A DNA stretch of 64,000 nucleotides from Monoplex corrugatus (GCA_030674185.1 CM060314.1:20459587-20523586), one strand, 5' to 3'. Positions 38,390-50,415 are shown, counted from the stretch's first letter. Numbers and translations are program-made. Notes: generated from the letters alone by a model not told the origin.

Positions 38390-38520
38390 TTTTCAGTTTC
38401 ACCTCCAGTTTCTCAAGATGGTATCTCTGCGCTTGGAATAAGTTCAATATGCAATAATGCTGCTGATGGCATGAGCCACAATCTGGCAAATAAGCAGTAT
38501 GTACTGGCAAGGCCTGTGGG
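38390..38520. mobile_element. SINE fragment, TTTCTCAAGAT core
   Basis: CAGTTTCTCAAGATGGTATC, TGCTGATGGCATGAGCCAC and GTACTGGCAAGGCCTGTGG match the two other copies. It ends where the MITE at 38,521 begins. Confidence 0.6.
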
Positions 38521-38687
38521 TTTAACACTTAGAGTCCCACACCCTGTCCACCAGCATGCTGCATTGCCAACCATGCTAGCAAAACAAACACTTAACCCTT
38601 CCTGCAGGAAGCAGTTGGATAGGGTGAAGAAAACAAAATGTTAAGTTTTGGGAATTGGTGGATAGGGTGTGAGAGTCATAGGGTTAA
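38521..38687 (-). mobile_element. nested palindromic MITE (TTAACCC family), inner arm shortened
   Basis: The outer ends are TTTAACACTTAGAGTCCCAC and GTGAGAGTCATAGGGTTAA. The left inner arm is deleted down to TTAACCCTTCCTGCAGG, while the right inner arm remains. It sits directly after a SINE fragment (38,390-38,520) and upstream of the GT repeat that flanks the duplicated SH3 exon piece. Confidence 0.8.
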
Positions 38688-38776
38688 TGGTTATTTTTGT
38701 ACCAGTTTGTCACTGCAACAACCGGGCTACTTTGTAATGAAATGCATATCAACCTTTCCAGCCATAATTGGTGTGT

Positions 38777-39112
<336 letters not shown>

Positions 39113-39346
39113 ATGACAATACCTCAGCCGGTGAGTTTCACTTTATTTTGGAATGTTCTGAATCCCATGAAGACTGACAGAAGCTTATCCCCCCCCCCCC
39201 CCCCCCCAAAAAAATTATATGATGTTAAAAGATCCAAACAGTTATTTCTATAAGCTGTACATTTTATAAGAATGTCTGTGTCAGGCCAGCAAGATAAATC
39301 AGTCGGTGCCAGTGTCAGTGAGAGGCAGAGAGAACAGAAGACTGAC

Positions 39347-39430
39347 CTTCACCCAGCCTTCTCCATCTCCATCAGCAATCAGAGTCAAAGGCTGTTTCTG
39401 CTTGATAGTCAGTTCATCGTAGTTACTGGC
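39347..39430 (-). CDS. FCHSD2: FCHSD exon: middle of SH3-1
   Basis: The exon has 28 codons in phase 0/0: ASNYDELTIKQKQPLTLIAD then GDGEGWVK. It carries the RT loop acidic residues (DEL) and the conserved SH3 tryptophan that packs proline ligands. The acceptor is tctccag and the donor GTCAGT. A ~48-bp minisatellite starts within ten bases of the acceptor, and its first ~40 bases are duplicated at 38,953-39,001. Confidence 0.94.
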
Positions 39431-40955
39431 CTGGAGACAAGGTGGACAACTCTGTTCACTAATCATGTACAAAAATAGACAGACAAGGTGGACAACTCTG
39501 TTCACTAATCATGTACAAAAATAAACAGACAAGGTGGACAATTCTGTTCACTAATTACGTACAAAAACAGACAGACAAGGTGGACAACTCTATTCACTAA
39601 TCATGTACAAAAATACAGACAGACAAGGTGGACAACTCTATTCACTGATCATGTACAAAAATACAGACAAGGTGGACAACTCTGTTTACTAATCATGTAC
39701 AAAAATACAGGCAGACAAGGTGGACAACTCTGTTCACTAATCATGTACAAAAATACAGACGGACAAGGTGGACAATTCTGTTTACTTATCATGTACAAAA
39801 ATACAGACTGACAAGGTGGACAACTCTGTTCATTAATCATGTACAAAAATACAGACAGACAAGGTGACAACTCTGTTCACTAATCATGTACAAAAATACA
39901 GACAGACAAGGTGGACAATTCTGTTCACTAATCATGTACAAAAATACAGACAGACAAGGTGGACAACTCTGTTCATTAATCATGTACAAAAACAGATAAA
40001 CAAAGTGGACAATTCTGTTTACTTATCATGTACAAAAGTACAGACAGACAAGGTGGACAACTCTGTTCATTAATCATGTACAAAAACACAGATAAACAAA
40101 GTGGACAATTCTATTTACTTATCATGTACAAAAGTACAGACAGACAAGGTGGACAACTCTGTTCATTAATCATGTACAAAAACACAGATAAACAAGGTGG
40201 ACAACTCTGTTCACTAATCATGTACAAAAAACACAGATAAACAAGGTGGACAATTCTGTTTACTTATCATGTACAAAAACACAGATAAACAAGGTGGACA
40301 ACTCTGTTCACTAATCATGTACAAAAATACAGACAGACAAGGTGGACAATTCTGTTTACTTATCATGTACAAAAATACAGACAGACAAGGTGGACAACTC
40401 TGTTCACTAATCATGTACAAAAATACAGACAGACAAGGTGGACAATTCTGTTTACTTATCATGTACAAAAATACAGACTGACAAGGTGGACAACTCTGTT
40501 CATTAATCATGTACAAAAATACAGACAGACAAGGTGGACAATCTGTTCTACTTAATCATGTACAAAAACAGACAGACAAGGTGGACAACTCTGTTCATTA
40601 ATCATGTACAAAAAACAGACAGAACAAGTGGACAATTCTGTTTACTTATCATGTACAAAAGTACAGACAGACAAGGTGGACAACTCTGTTCATTAATCAT
40701 GTACAAAAACACAGATAAACAAGGTGGACAATTCTGTTTACTTATCATGTACAAAAACACAGACTAGACAAGGTGAACAACTCTATTCACTAATCATGTA
40801 CAAAAACACAGATAAACAAGATGGACAACTCTATTCACTAATCATGTACAAAAACACAGATAAACAAGATGGACAACTCTATTCACTAATCATGTACAAA
40901 AATACAGGCAGACAAGGTGGACAACTCTATTCACTAATCATGCAAAAAAACAGAC
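39431..40955. repeat. ~48-bp minisatellite, ~31 units, starting at an acceptor
   Basis: The unit is GACAAGGTGGACAACTCTGT, TCACTAATCATGTACAAAAA, TACAGACA, with AATTCTGTTTACTTATC variants that alternate in a higher-order pattern. The first unit begins at the base after the SH3-1 middle exon acceptor. Confidence 0.97.
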
Positions 40956-41177
40956 AAACTGATGAAACCACAACAAAAGACAGGAAGACATGGAAGAAAG
41001 TGACAAGTCAGACAGAAAGACAGACAGGAAAGACAGAAACAACAAGACACAGACAGACAGAAATCAAGAGAGAAGACAGAAGGATGGAAGGTCTCGTTGA
41101 AATACCACACAACCAAGAAAATCAAGATGCACAGGTGCAAGTTCATGTACAGAACACAATAGCGATACACAGAACGG

Positions 41178-41225
41178 ACACACAACACACACACACACAC
41201 ACACGACACACACACACACACACAC

Positions 41226-41260
<35 letters not shown>

Positions 41261-41310
41261 AAAATCATAGAGACCCTTGTACATATAGCGATACTCAGAC
41301 ACAGCACAAC

Positions 41311-41377
<67 letters not shown>

Positions 41378-41594
41378 TTGTAAGTCACTGAGGGCCCATT
41401 TTGTGGGTCATAGAATTCATTGGAGGCATTTTGATTTTGATATTGATATATATTGCATGATAAAATTGTATTTCTGTGAGATGACATACATGTATGCACA
41501 TTTTCATTCCAAACGAGGATTAACACTTGAATTAAACTCATTGAGCCTTGAATGCTAAAGGAAAGACACAACCAAACAAATGCACCACACACAC

Positions 41595-41653
<59 letters not shown>

Positions 41654-41674
41654 ACACACACAGAGAAATCATGG

Positions 41675-41727
<53 letters not shown>

Positions 41728-41819
41728 CACACACACCCTCTTTATCTTATCTTATCTTTTTTTTTTCATCTAAAATCACATATGTGAATAGATGTTAAAA
41801 GAAATAACGAATGAACACA

Positions 41820-41859
<40 letters not shown>

Positions 41860-41904
41860 TGCGAACACACACACACACACATATCCACCCACACACACAC
41901 ATGC

Positions 41905-41989
<85 letters not shown>

Positions 41990-42158
41990 CTCGAAGTCAT
42001 ACAAAGCCTTGCAGCTTATAGGAAACGGACAACCAAAGCGACTGCTAGAATTGCTGGTGAAGGTATCATCGATGAAATCATCATCGTCATCATCATAGTG
42101 CGTGTATGTCGGTTCTTGATCATCAGCACTGTGCTGTACACACACACACACACAATAT

Positions 42159-42207
<49 letters not shown>

Positions 42208-42333
42208 ATGCACACACACAAACACACACACAATATGCACACACACAAACACACACACATATGCACACACACACACACACACACACACACAATATGCACA
42301 CACATAAAACACACACACACACACACATGCACA
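41178..42333. repeat. CA microsatellite field around the SH3-1 start exon
   Basis: (AC)n tracts at 41,178-41,258, 41,311-41,374, 41,584-41,738, 41,820-41,987 and 42,138-42,333. The last two touch both splice sites of the exon at 41,990-42,133. Confidence 0.97.
41990..42133 (-). CDS. FCHSD2: FCHSD exon: acidic linker and start of SH3-1
   Basis: The exon has 48 codons in phase 0/0. It carries an acidic run (HYDDDDDDFIDD), a Ser-rich stretch, and then CKALYDFE, the ALYDF motif that opens SH3-1. Long GT/CA repeats flank both splice sites: the donor reads GAG|GTATGTGTGTG, and the acceptor follows a (TG)n tract ending tacag. The linker is equivalent to the acidic FEDNMDVFDD segment of FCHSD2. Confidence 0.92.
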
Positions 42334-42424
42334 CACAAAAATATCAAATAAAAGATGTTCATGGAAGTCTTGTCAATCATCTTCTGGCGAGAGTTTTTAC
42401 TAACTTTATTAAGGATAAAGATAG

Positions 42425-42662
42425 AGATTTATAGGACACTTTACCAGGAAAGGGGAATTAGAACACCTGGTCACAACAGGAAAGCTGGAGGGAAAGAGAA
42501 CACCAGGTAGACCCAGGGAGAAAATATTGGATGGACTTGCAGGGTGGCTGAAGACAGAAAGGGTGGGAGATGTACTTGCAGAGACAGGACAGATTCGTGC
42601 AGAGGGCCATGATTGCCAATACCATGTGGCAAGGCACATGATGATAATGATGATGAAAGATA
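42425..42662 (+). mobile_element. RTE-like LINE 3' end fragment
   Basis: Translation shows GKLEGKRTPGRPREKILDGL followed, after a 1-base shift, by RAMIANTMWQGT and TGA, the typical C-terminus of endonuclease-RT proteins. The stop codon merges into the tail ATGATGATAATGATGATG. Only the last ~80 codons are present, so it is a 5'-truncated copy. It is homologous to 52,470-52,800. Confidence 0.8.
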
Positions 42663-43124
42663 AAGAAGAATTCATTATTTTAAACATAAAAAGAAATTCT
42701 TAATTGTTCACTGCAGTGCAGTAACAAGTACAATGGATGAACTTACTGGAGGTTCAAGCCTAGTTAGTTCAGAATAATTCATTTGGGGGTTTTGAACTCA
42801 CCCAGCTTCTATCCAAATTTCAACATACTAGGGCTCAGTGGGAAGACTAAACACTTGACTACCAACCACTTTATGATACATCAGTAAGGATGTTCCATAA
42901 ATTTCCTGACCAATACCTTGTGCCATCTTTCTTGGACCTGGTGACGCTAGGCTATAGGATATACCAGTATTATGAAAGTAAGTGTAGGGTACAATTCCGT
43001 CATATAGTCTCATTTTGAAATGGAACTCATTACAATCATCATTATCATCATTATTCTCAACTGTCATCTTACTGTTATAAAAAAAAAGCATATCCTAGAT
43101 TCTATCTAGGCCGAAATTTGTACA

Positions 43125-43500
43125 GCAGGACAAGAGCATCTCCATGAAGCACAAAAGATGTTATCGCAAGATACTAAACATCAAATACATTGATCATATC
43201 ACCAATGAACATGTGCTCCAAATCATCAAGCAGTACACTTAACCATACGGAGATCTGTTGACGTCAGTTAAGAAATTTTAAAGAAAACTATGTTGGTATG
43301 GTTACATAACAAGATCCAGTGGCCTTGTTAATCAATCTTCCAGGGAATTGAGAGACGAAGATGAAGGGGAAGACACACACAAAAAAAACGACAACAAAAC
43401 AATGAACTGACAACATTATGGAATAGATCAACAAAAAATTTCAGAGACCCAGGCTTTGGCACACAATCGACACAGCTAGAGGAATATAGTGAACAGTTCT
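43125..43500 (+). mobile_element. decayed LINE fragment, RT C-terminal region
   Basis: One frame reads KHKRCYRKILNIKYIDHITN with two stops before CWYGYITRSSGL. This is the RCYRKIL...WYGHVTRSSGL pattern found after the RT domain in many invertebrate LINEs. Further stops and frame changes follow. It differs from the RTE-like copies and from the LINE at 60 kb, so it is a third lineage. Confidence 0.65.
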
Positions 43501-43934
43501 TTACTCTGAAGAAGATTTTGTGATCCTTCATGCCTTCTGTAATGATGCCCTTAGTAACAGCGGGTTTGGAGATGTGCAGAGCTAGAGCCAAAATAAGCAG
43601 TACAGCGGTCGTAACATGATGGCGTTGCATGAAATGGGAAGCCAGAAACAAAAAGGTTTGTTGACTGTTGCTACATTGCTGAATAATATCTCAGCTTTGC
43701 CAAGGTCTCATGAGTTGTGAGTCTGTTTCTGTAAATAAGGGCTCTTCCTTTGCCACAATTGTGTAAATATGCCAGAATGGGAACAACATTAATTTTGTGT
43801 GATCAACAAATAATATATTACAAATGAAGATGTTTTTGTTTATGTCTTAATATTGCTAATTATTTCTCTGTCTACTTGCTTACCTATTTGCTTTTTTCGC
43901 TTATTTGTTTGTCTGTCAGTTTGTTGCTACCTAC

Positions 43935-44046
43935 CCCACCGGAACTCTCGGTGCGCAATGACATTTGTGAGGGTGTTCGTTGCAGTCCATTCTCGTCTGC
44001 AGTCAGGGAATCCATCTGTGCTGGTTAAGCCACTCATCAACATTGA
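43935..44046 (-). CDS. FCHSD2: FCHSD exon with a frameshift: post-F-BAR linker
   Basis: Acceptor gtttcag and donor GTAGGT delimit 112 bp. The phase-matched frame starts (I)NVDEWLN and hits a stop; a second frame then reads AQMDSLTADENGLQRTPSQM and SLRTESSGG. This fits the family pattern SVDTWLKSAMNQVMEELENE. A single missing base near 44,022 explains the break and would restore phase 0 at the donor. The 42-bp tandem array begins at the acceptor and repeats it, so base-level collapse or error is plausible. Confidence 0.8.
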
Positions 44047-44930
44047 CTGAAACACACACCAGTCATATCATATAATCAACAACATTGACTGAAACACACA
44101 CCAGTCATATCATATAATCAACAACATTGACTGAAACACACACCAGTCATATCATATAATCAACAACATTGACTGAAACACACACCAGTCATATCATATA
44201 ATCAACAACATTGACTGAAACACACACCAGTCATATCATATAATCAACAACATTGACTGAAACACACACCAGTCATATCATATAATCATCAACATTGACT
44301 GAAACACACACCAGTCATATCATATAATCAACAACATTGACTGAAACACACACCAGTCATATCATATAATCATCAACATTGACTGAAACACACACCAGTC
44401 ATATCATATAATCATCAACATTGACTGAAACATACACCAGTCATATCATATAATCATCAACATTGACTGAAACACACACCAGTCATATCATATAATCATC
44501 AACATTGACTGAAACACACACCAGTCATATCATATAATCATCAACATTGACTGAAACACACACCAGTCATATCATATAATCATCAACATTGACTGAAACA
44601 CACACCAGTCATATCATATAATCAACAACATTGACTGAAACACACACCAGTCATATCATATAATCATCAACATTGACTGAATCACACCACAACCAGTCAT
44701 ATCATAATTAACATCATCAATACACTTGACTGAAACACACACCAGTCATATCATATAATCATCAACATTGACTGAAACACACACCAGTCATATCATATAA
44801 TCATCAACATTGACTGAAACACACACCAGTCATATCATATAATCATCCAACTTGACTGAACACACACCGTCATAATCATATATCTAACAACATTGACTGA
44901 AATCACACACCATCATACTATATAAAGATC
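44041..44930. repeat. 42-bp tandem array, ~21 units, carrying a copied 3' splice site
   Basis: The unit is CATTGACTGAAACACACACC, AGTCATATCATATAATCAAC, AA. Most units are identical; those above 44,670 carry indels. In gene sense each unit reads GTGTTTCAG|TCAATGTTGATGA, equal to the acceptor and first bases of the exon at 43,935-44,046. Confidence 0.97.
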
Positions 44931-44944
44931 CTCCAAAGAAAAAA

Positions 44945-45140
44945 CCTTGTAGTGGCAGGCAACCGAGTCAAGTGGTAAGACGTCAGACTTCAATCGGAAG
45001 TTGAGTTCAATCCTGCCGGGAAACGTCCTGCCTGGTGGTAAAGTGTAGAGACATTGTCCAACTCCCATGTCAACCACATGCGATGCAATTGTGTCAGAAG
45101 TGTGCACATAATACTTTCCTAAGTCCCCAGGTGTATGGTA
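44945..45140 (+). mobile_element. tRNA-derived SINE
   Basis: GGCAACCGAGTCAAGTGGTA fits box A and GAAGTTGAGTTCAATCCTGC fits box B, about 45 bp apart as in a tRNA. A non-tRNA body follows (GGTGGTAAAGTGTAGAGACA and on). The 3' CCA and acceptor pairing are missing. It lies in the intron just upstream of the array at 44.0-44.9 kb. Confidence 0.7.
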
Positions 45141-46229
45141 ATCAACTAGAATATGCATTCACAAATATATTGTCATAGAACAAATTAGAATGCAACAAAC
45201 AAATAATACAAACAAAATCTTGTTGACAGTCACAAGATGAATATAGAAAACAAAAATCTTGTAGACAGCTACAAAGCGAATATACTATTAATGCAGACAT
45301 TCATGCCACATGCACTTTCATGTCATAAAATATTTTACAGATTATTACAGAGTGACCAGGCCTGTCAGTGATGACATTCGTGTCTTGTATACTGTCAGAA
45401 TTCTGTATAGTTAATGATGGCAGCAACATACACCACTCATACACAGTGACTATCAACAATATCAGGAGTAGTCATCAACATAAGGCCTTGATGGTGTAAT
45501 CGAGACTTCCCATCATCTAATCTGTCTGCACATGTTCCAGCCCAGTTTGAGAAACAAAATTTGTGCACAGTGTCCAGTCCATCTAGCTGAGAATATGCAC
45601 TCTTACATCTAGTCTTTACTGCTGTACACTATAATATAAGTATATCAAAAACAAACTGATGACAACATAACACATACAATGTCAAAGAAGCTATGAAGTT
45701 ACAAGAATGAATTGTAATAAAATAATGACTTTTATATGTCAATCGGTTGAGCACTACAAAAGCATGAAAGAAAAAGGCAAACACATATTAAGCAAATACA
45801 TGTCAATCTTTAACAATAACAACAAAAACTACAATGATATTACTAAGAGCAGAAATACATACATTTTTGTTTAAAAAACAACAACAGAAAAACAAGCAAC
45901 CAAAGGCTTGATGATGTAATGGAAATCTCACATTATCCAATCTGACTGCACAGATTCCAGTCAAGCTTGAGAAATACACTATGTGCAATGAGTAGATGAG
46001 TGATATGTCTGTGTCTTTGTTTGTCTGTTTGAGTCTTTTGTTTTGGTTGTTCTTCTTTTGCATGATAGTGGGGTTTTTTCCTTTGTTTTTTGGTAACAAG
46101 TCAACACTATAAAATAAACTTTTCTTTATTACAATGCAAGTGATTAACATTATGAAATCCACACCTGTGAGCCACTAAGATCTGTACATCAAAGCATTAT
46201 ACTATGGGATCAGTGACAAATACACTCAC
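45141..46229. other. intron, nothing recognised
   Basis: AT-rich intron. Two related segments (45,484-45,560 and 45,904-45,975) share GGCTTGATGATGTAATGGA-like and CATCTAATCTGTCTGCACA-like motifs, a likely old duplicated SINE piece. Confidence 0.5.
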
Positions 46230-46281
46230 TGCCTGCAGTTCGTAAAGCCTCTAACCGAGCTTCTGCCTTCATTTTGGAGGT
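46230..46281 (-). CDS. FCHSD2: FCHSD exon: KAEARL helix
   Basis: This small exon has 17 codons plus one base: TSKMKAEARLEALRTAG. Its acceptor has a T-rich tract (ttttttcag) and its donor is GTGAGT. It matches the family stretch IIKLKAEARLDLLKQIG, which ends the F-BAR domain. It ends in phase 1, as the next exon needs. Confidence 0.9.
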
Positions 46282-46601
46282 CTGAAAAAAACAAGATAAT
46301 TTTTTTCATAAGAGAAATAAACATAATGCATACAGATTTTCAAAGTACCATTAACTTCTAACCACATGTCTAATGATTAAATCTTGATTTACAGCCATAT
46401 GAAGATGAAGTCAAGAACATGGCAAGTAAACAGAAAAATAAAGAAAGAAAAAAATCAACTGAATATGAAATGTGATAGCATAATATTAACATTCACTCTC
46501 TTTCTTTTAAAAATCTGTGATGACATAAAAAAAAAAAAATTTAAAAAAAAGCCAACAACGAACAAACGATTCTTACGTAAGGGAAATAATCATGTCATTA
46601 C

Positions 46602-46724
46602 CGCAAATTCAGTATTATGAAGAGTTATTTCCTTTTGACCATCAATAACGTGAGAATACGACGGCGGCAATCGGCCTGGCTTTCGATGGAGAACACAGAG
46701 GTCATATTCAGATGCCGAGTCCGT
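46602..46724 (-). CDS. possible cassette exon, 41 codons
   Basis: A GC-richer island inside an AT-rich intron stays open for 41 codons (for example SEYDLCVLHRKPGRLPPSYS). It is preceded by gtatag and followed by GTAATG, giving phase 0/0. The exons on either side also meet in phase 0, so inclusion would keep the reading frame. I do not recognise the peptide, and it would insert prolines next to the F-BAR helices. It could be an alternative exon, a piece of another gene or transposon, or chance. Confidence 0.25.
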
Positions 46725-47129
46725 CTATACATTCACTATCTCATCTAGACAACTGATCAAGCACAGTAATTTCAAATGAGTATGGTGAACAACCCTACAC
46801 AATATTTATTTATCCTTTTTATCATTACACTATGTTACAGATTAGCCTCCTTGAGTCCAAATGTATGGAATCTATGTTGGTACAGAGACTGCTGAGCACA
46901 ACCCAGGGCAAAGTGTCCAGGAGAACCAGTTGTTGCTCAAGCAGCGGGCCCACTCTGTCCCGTGTACTCCAAGGGAGACAATAAAGCTATCAGCTTTGAA
47001 TTAGTGATGGGAGAATACAGTGTACATGTTGGGAATTTTCATGCCTCCATAAGCCGCCACATGCATGGCTTACTCCATACGGTCTTCAAAATGTCTCATG
47101 TTCTGAATGTGTATGCACATGAATAATAA

Positions 47130-47231
47130 TAACATAAAATAATAATAATAATAATAATGATGATAATAATGATAATAATAACAATAATAACAATGTCTGC
47201 ATAATAACAATAGTAACAATAATAATAATGT
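47130..47231. repeat. AAT trinucleotide tract
   Basis: (AAT)n with GAT and CAAT variants, about 55 bp downstream of the donor of the exon at 47,286. Confidence 0.95.
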
Positions 47232-47285
47232 CCACTAGCCATGTAATATCCCAAAGCACTGGTGAACAAAACCCACAACATTCAC

Positions 47286-47393
47286 CTCTGCTTTGCGTAT
47301 GTGTTGACGGATGTCCTCCATCTTCTGTTCAGGGTCAACTGTAGTTCCATTCGCCTTGGGGTCTGTTTTGTCTTCCTGACTGGACTCCGACAT
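47286..47393 (-). CDS. FCHSD2: FCHSD exon: end of F-BAR, linker helix
   Basis: The exon has 36 codons in phase 0/0 and ends KMEDIRQHIRKAE before donor GTGAAT. The tail matches the family pattern KIDEARENIRKAE. The first residues (MSESSQEDKTDPKANG) are a variable acidic stretch; the Met is internal. The acceptor gattgacag is the first unit border of the 33-bp tandem array that fills the next 2.5 kb upstream. Confidence 0.9.
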
Positions 47394-49935
47394 CTGTCAA
47401 TCATCATCACATGGTCAATCATAATCTGTCAATCATCACATGTGTCAATCATCATCTGTCAATCATCATCACATGGTCAATCATAATCTGTCAATCATCA
47501 CATGTGTCAAACATAATCGTCCATCATCACATGTGTCAATCATCATCTGTCAATCATCATCACATGGTCAATCATAATCTGTCAATCATCATCACATGGT
47601 CAACATAATCTGTCCATATCATCACATGTTGTCAATCATCTCTGTCAATCATCATCACATGGGTCAATCATAATCTGTCCATACATCACATGGGTCAATC
47701 ATCAATCTGTCAATCATCATCACATGGGTCAATCATAATCTGCCATCATCACATGTGTCAATCACATCTGTCAATCATCATCACATGGTCAATCATAATC
47801 TGTCCATCATCACATGGTCAATCATAATCTGTCAATCATCATCACATTGTCAATCATCATCTGTCAATCATCATCACATGTGTCAATCATAATCTGCCAT
47901 CATCACATGTGTCAATCATCATCAACATGTGTTCAATCATCATCACATGTGTCAATCATCATCTGTCAATCACATCACATGGTCAATCTAATCTGTCCAT
48001 TCATCATATGGTCAATCATAATCTGTCAATCATCATCACATGTGTCAATCATCATCTGTCAATCATCATACATGTGTCAATCATAATCTGTCCATCATCA
48101 CATGTGTCAATCATCATCTGTCAATCATCATCACATGTGTCAATCATAATCTGTCCATCATCACATGTGTCAATCATCATCTGTCAATCCATCATCACAT
48201 GGTCAATCATAATCTGTCCATCATCATTTTGTCAATCATCATCTGTCAATCATCATCACATGGGTCAATCATAATCTGTCCATCATCACATGGGTCAATT
48301 ATAATCTGTCCAATCATCATCACATGGTCAATCATCATCTGTCAATCATCATCACATGGGTCAATCATAATCTGTCCATCATCAATGGTCAATCATCATC
48401 TGTCAATCATCATCACATGGGTCAATCTAATCTGTCCATCATCACATGGGTCAATTATAATCTGTCCATCATCACATGGTCAATCATAATCTGTCCATCA
48501 TCACATGGGTCAATCATAATCTGTCCATCATCACATGGGTCAATTATAATCTGTCAATCATCATCACATGGGTCAATCATCATCTGTCAATCACATCACA
48601 TGGGTCAATCATCATCTGTCAATCATCATCACATGGGTCAATCATCATCTGTCAATCATCATCTATCAATCATCATCTATCAATCATCATCTATCAATCA
48701 TCATCTGTCAATCATCATCTATCAATCATCACTGTCAATCATCATCTATCAATCATCATCTATCAATCATCATCTATCAATCACATCTGTCATCACATCA
48801 CATGTGTCAAAATCATCTGTCAATCATCATCTATCAATCATCATCACATTGTCAATCATCATCTGTCAATCATCATCACATGTGTCAATAATCATCAGTC
48901 AATCATCATCTATCAATCATCATCACATGTGTCAATCATCATCTGTCAATCATCATCACATGTCAATCATCATCTGTCAATCATCATCTATCAATCATCA
49001 TCTATCGATCATCATCAACAGTGTCAATCATCATCTGTCAATCGTCATCACATGTGTCAATCATCATCTTCAATCATCATCACATGTGTCAATCATCATC
49101 TGTCAATCATCATCACATGTGTCAATCATCATCTGCCAATCATCATCACATGTGTCTATCATCACTGTCAATCATCATCACACATGTCAATCATCATCTT
49201 CAATCATCATCACATGTGTCAATCATCATCTGTCAATCATCATCACATGTGTCAATCATCATCTGCCAATCATCATCACATGTGTCTATCATCATCTGTC
49301 AATCATCATCACACATGTCAATCATCTGTCAATCATCATCACATGTGTCAATCATCATCTGTCAATCATCATCACATGTGTCAATCATCATCTGTCAATC
49401 ATCATCACATGTGTCTATCATCATCTGCCAATCATCATCACATGTGTCTATCATCATCTGTCAATCATCATCACACATGTCAATCATCTGTCAATCATCA
49501 TCACATGTGTCAATCATCATCTGTCAATCATCATCACACATGTCAATCATCTGTCAATCATCATCACATGTGTCAATCATCATCTGCCAATCATCATCAC
49601 ATGTGTCAATCATCATCTGTCAATCATTATCACATGTGTCAATCATCATCTGCCAATCATCATCACATGTGTCTATCATCATCTATCAATCATTATCACA
49701 TGTGTCAATCATCATCTGTCAATCATTATCACATGTGTCAATCATCTGCCAATTATAATCAACTTCACATCTGACAATTATTATCACATCTGTCAATCAT
49801 CATCATCACATCTGTCAATCATCATCATATCTGTCAATCATCATCATCACATCTGTCAATCATCATCATCACATCTGTCAATCAACATCATCACATGTGT
49901 TGCATCATCATATGTGTCAATCATCATCATGACAC
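47394..49935. repeat. 33-bp tandem array (TCAATCATCATC family)
   Basis: The unit is ATCTGTCAATCATCATCACA then TGTGTCAATCATC, with many length variants and ragged indels. In gene sense it repeats GATTGACAG|AT, the acceptor context of the exon at 47,286-47,393. It opens a spurious 538-codon plus-strand frame. Confidence 0.97.
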
Positions 49936-50415
49936 AATAGATAATGATTGATGTATTTCATGATTAGTGATACTGTGATGGTGATTGATGGAATTATGAT
50001 CACATGCATTGTATTCAACTGGTTTTTCTTATCATTGTTAATAATTTTTGTTTTATTTTGTTTTGTCACTTTAGAGCGTTTCCATTCAAAATTTAATTTA
50101 TACTTTCTGGGGAAACCATGTTGCCATAGCATGGTTCCACCCACTTCTTCATTTCTTCTTTTCTTGTTGTTGTTTCTGTTTGCACTGACTTACTATTTTG
50201 TATGTTTGACAAATGCTTGATGGCCTGAGATTTGTACCTGTTATTCAGTCATTTAAATAAATAGCCTTTCTTATTTCCTCTTTATCATGTTTGCATGTTA
50301 CAGGTTCCTTCGGAAACAATCTTGATGTCAGCAAGCATTGTTGTTGTTACTGTTCTTTAAAGCTCAGCCAACTGTGTAGAGCCGTATCATGGCTAGTCAG
50401 CAAGCATGCATGTGC

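Noticed and set aside
44041..44930. CRISPR-like regularly repeated 42-bp unit
   Set aside because: There are no unique spacers; units are contiguous. The context is a eukaryotic intron.
44913..45158. 81-codon minus-strand frame
   Set aside because: It is the antisense of a tRNA-derived SINE.
48324..49940. Long plus-strand open frame of 538 codons (NHHLSIIITCV repeats)
   Set aside because: It is a by-product of a 33-bp tandem repeat, whose unit length is a multiple of three and lacks stops in this frame. Two overlapping frames are open too, and the array is intronic to the minus-strand gene.
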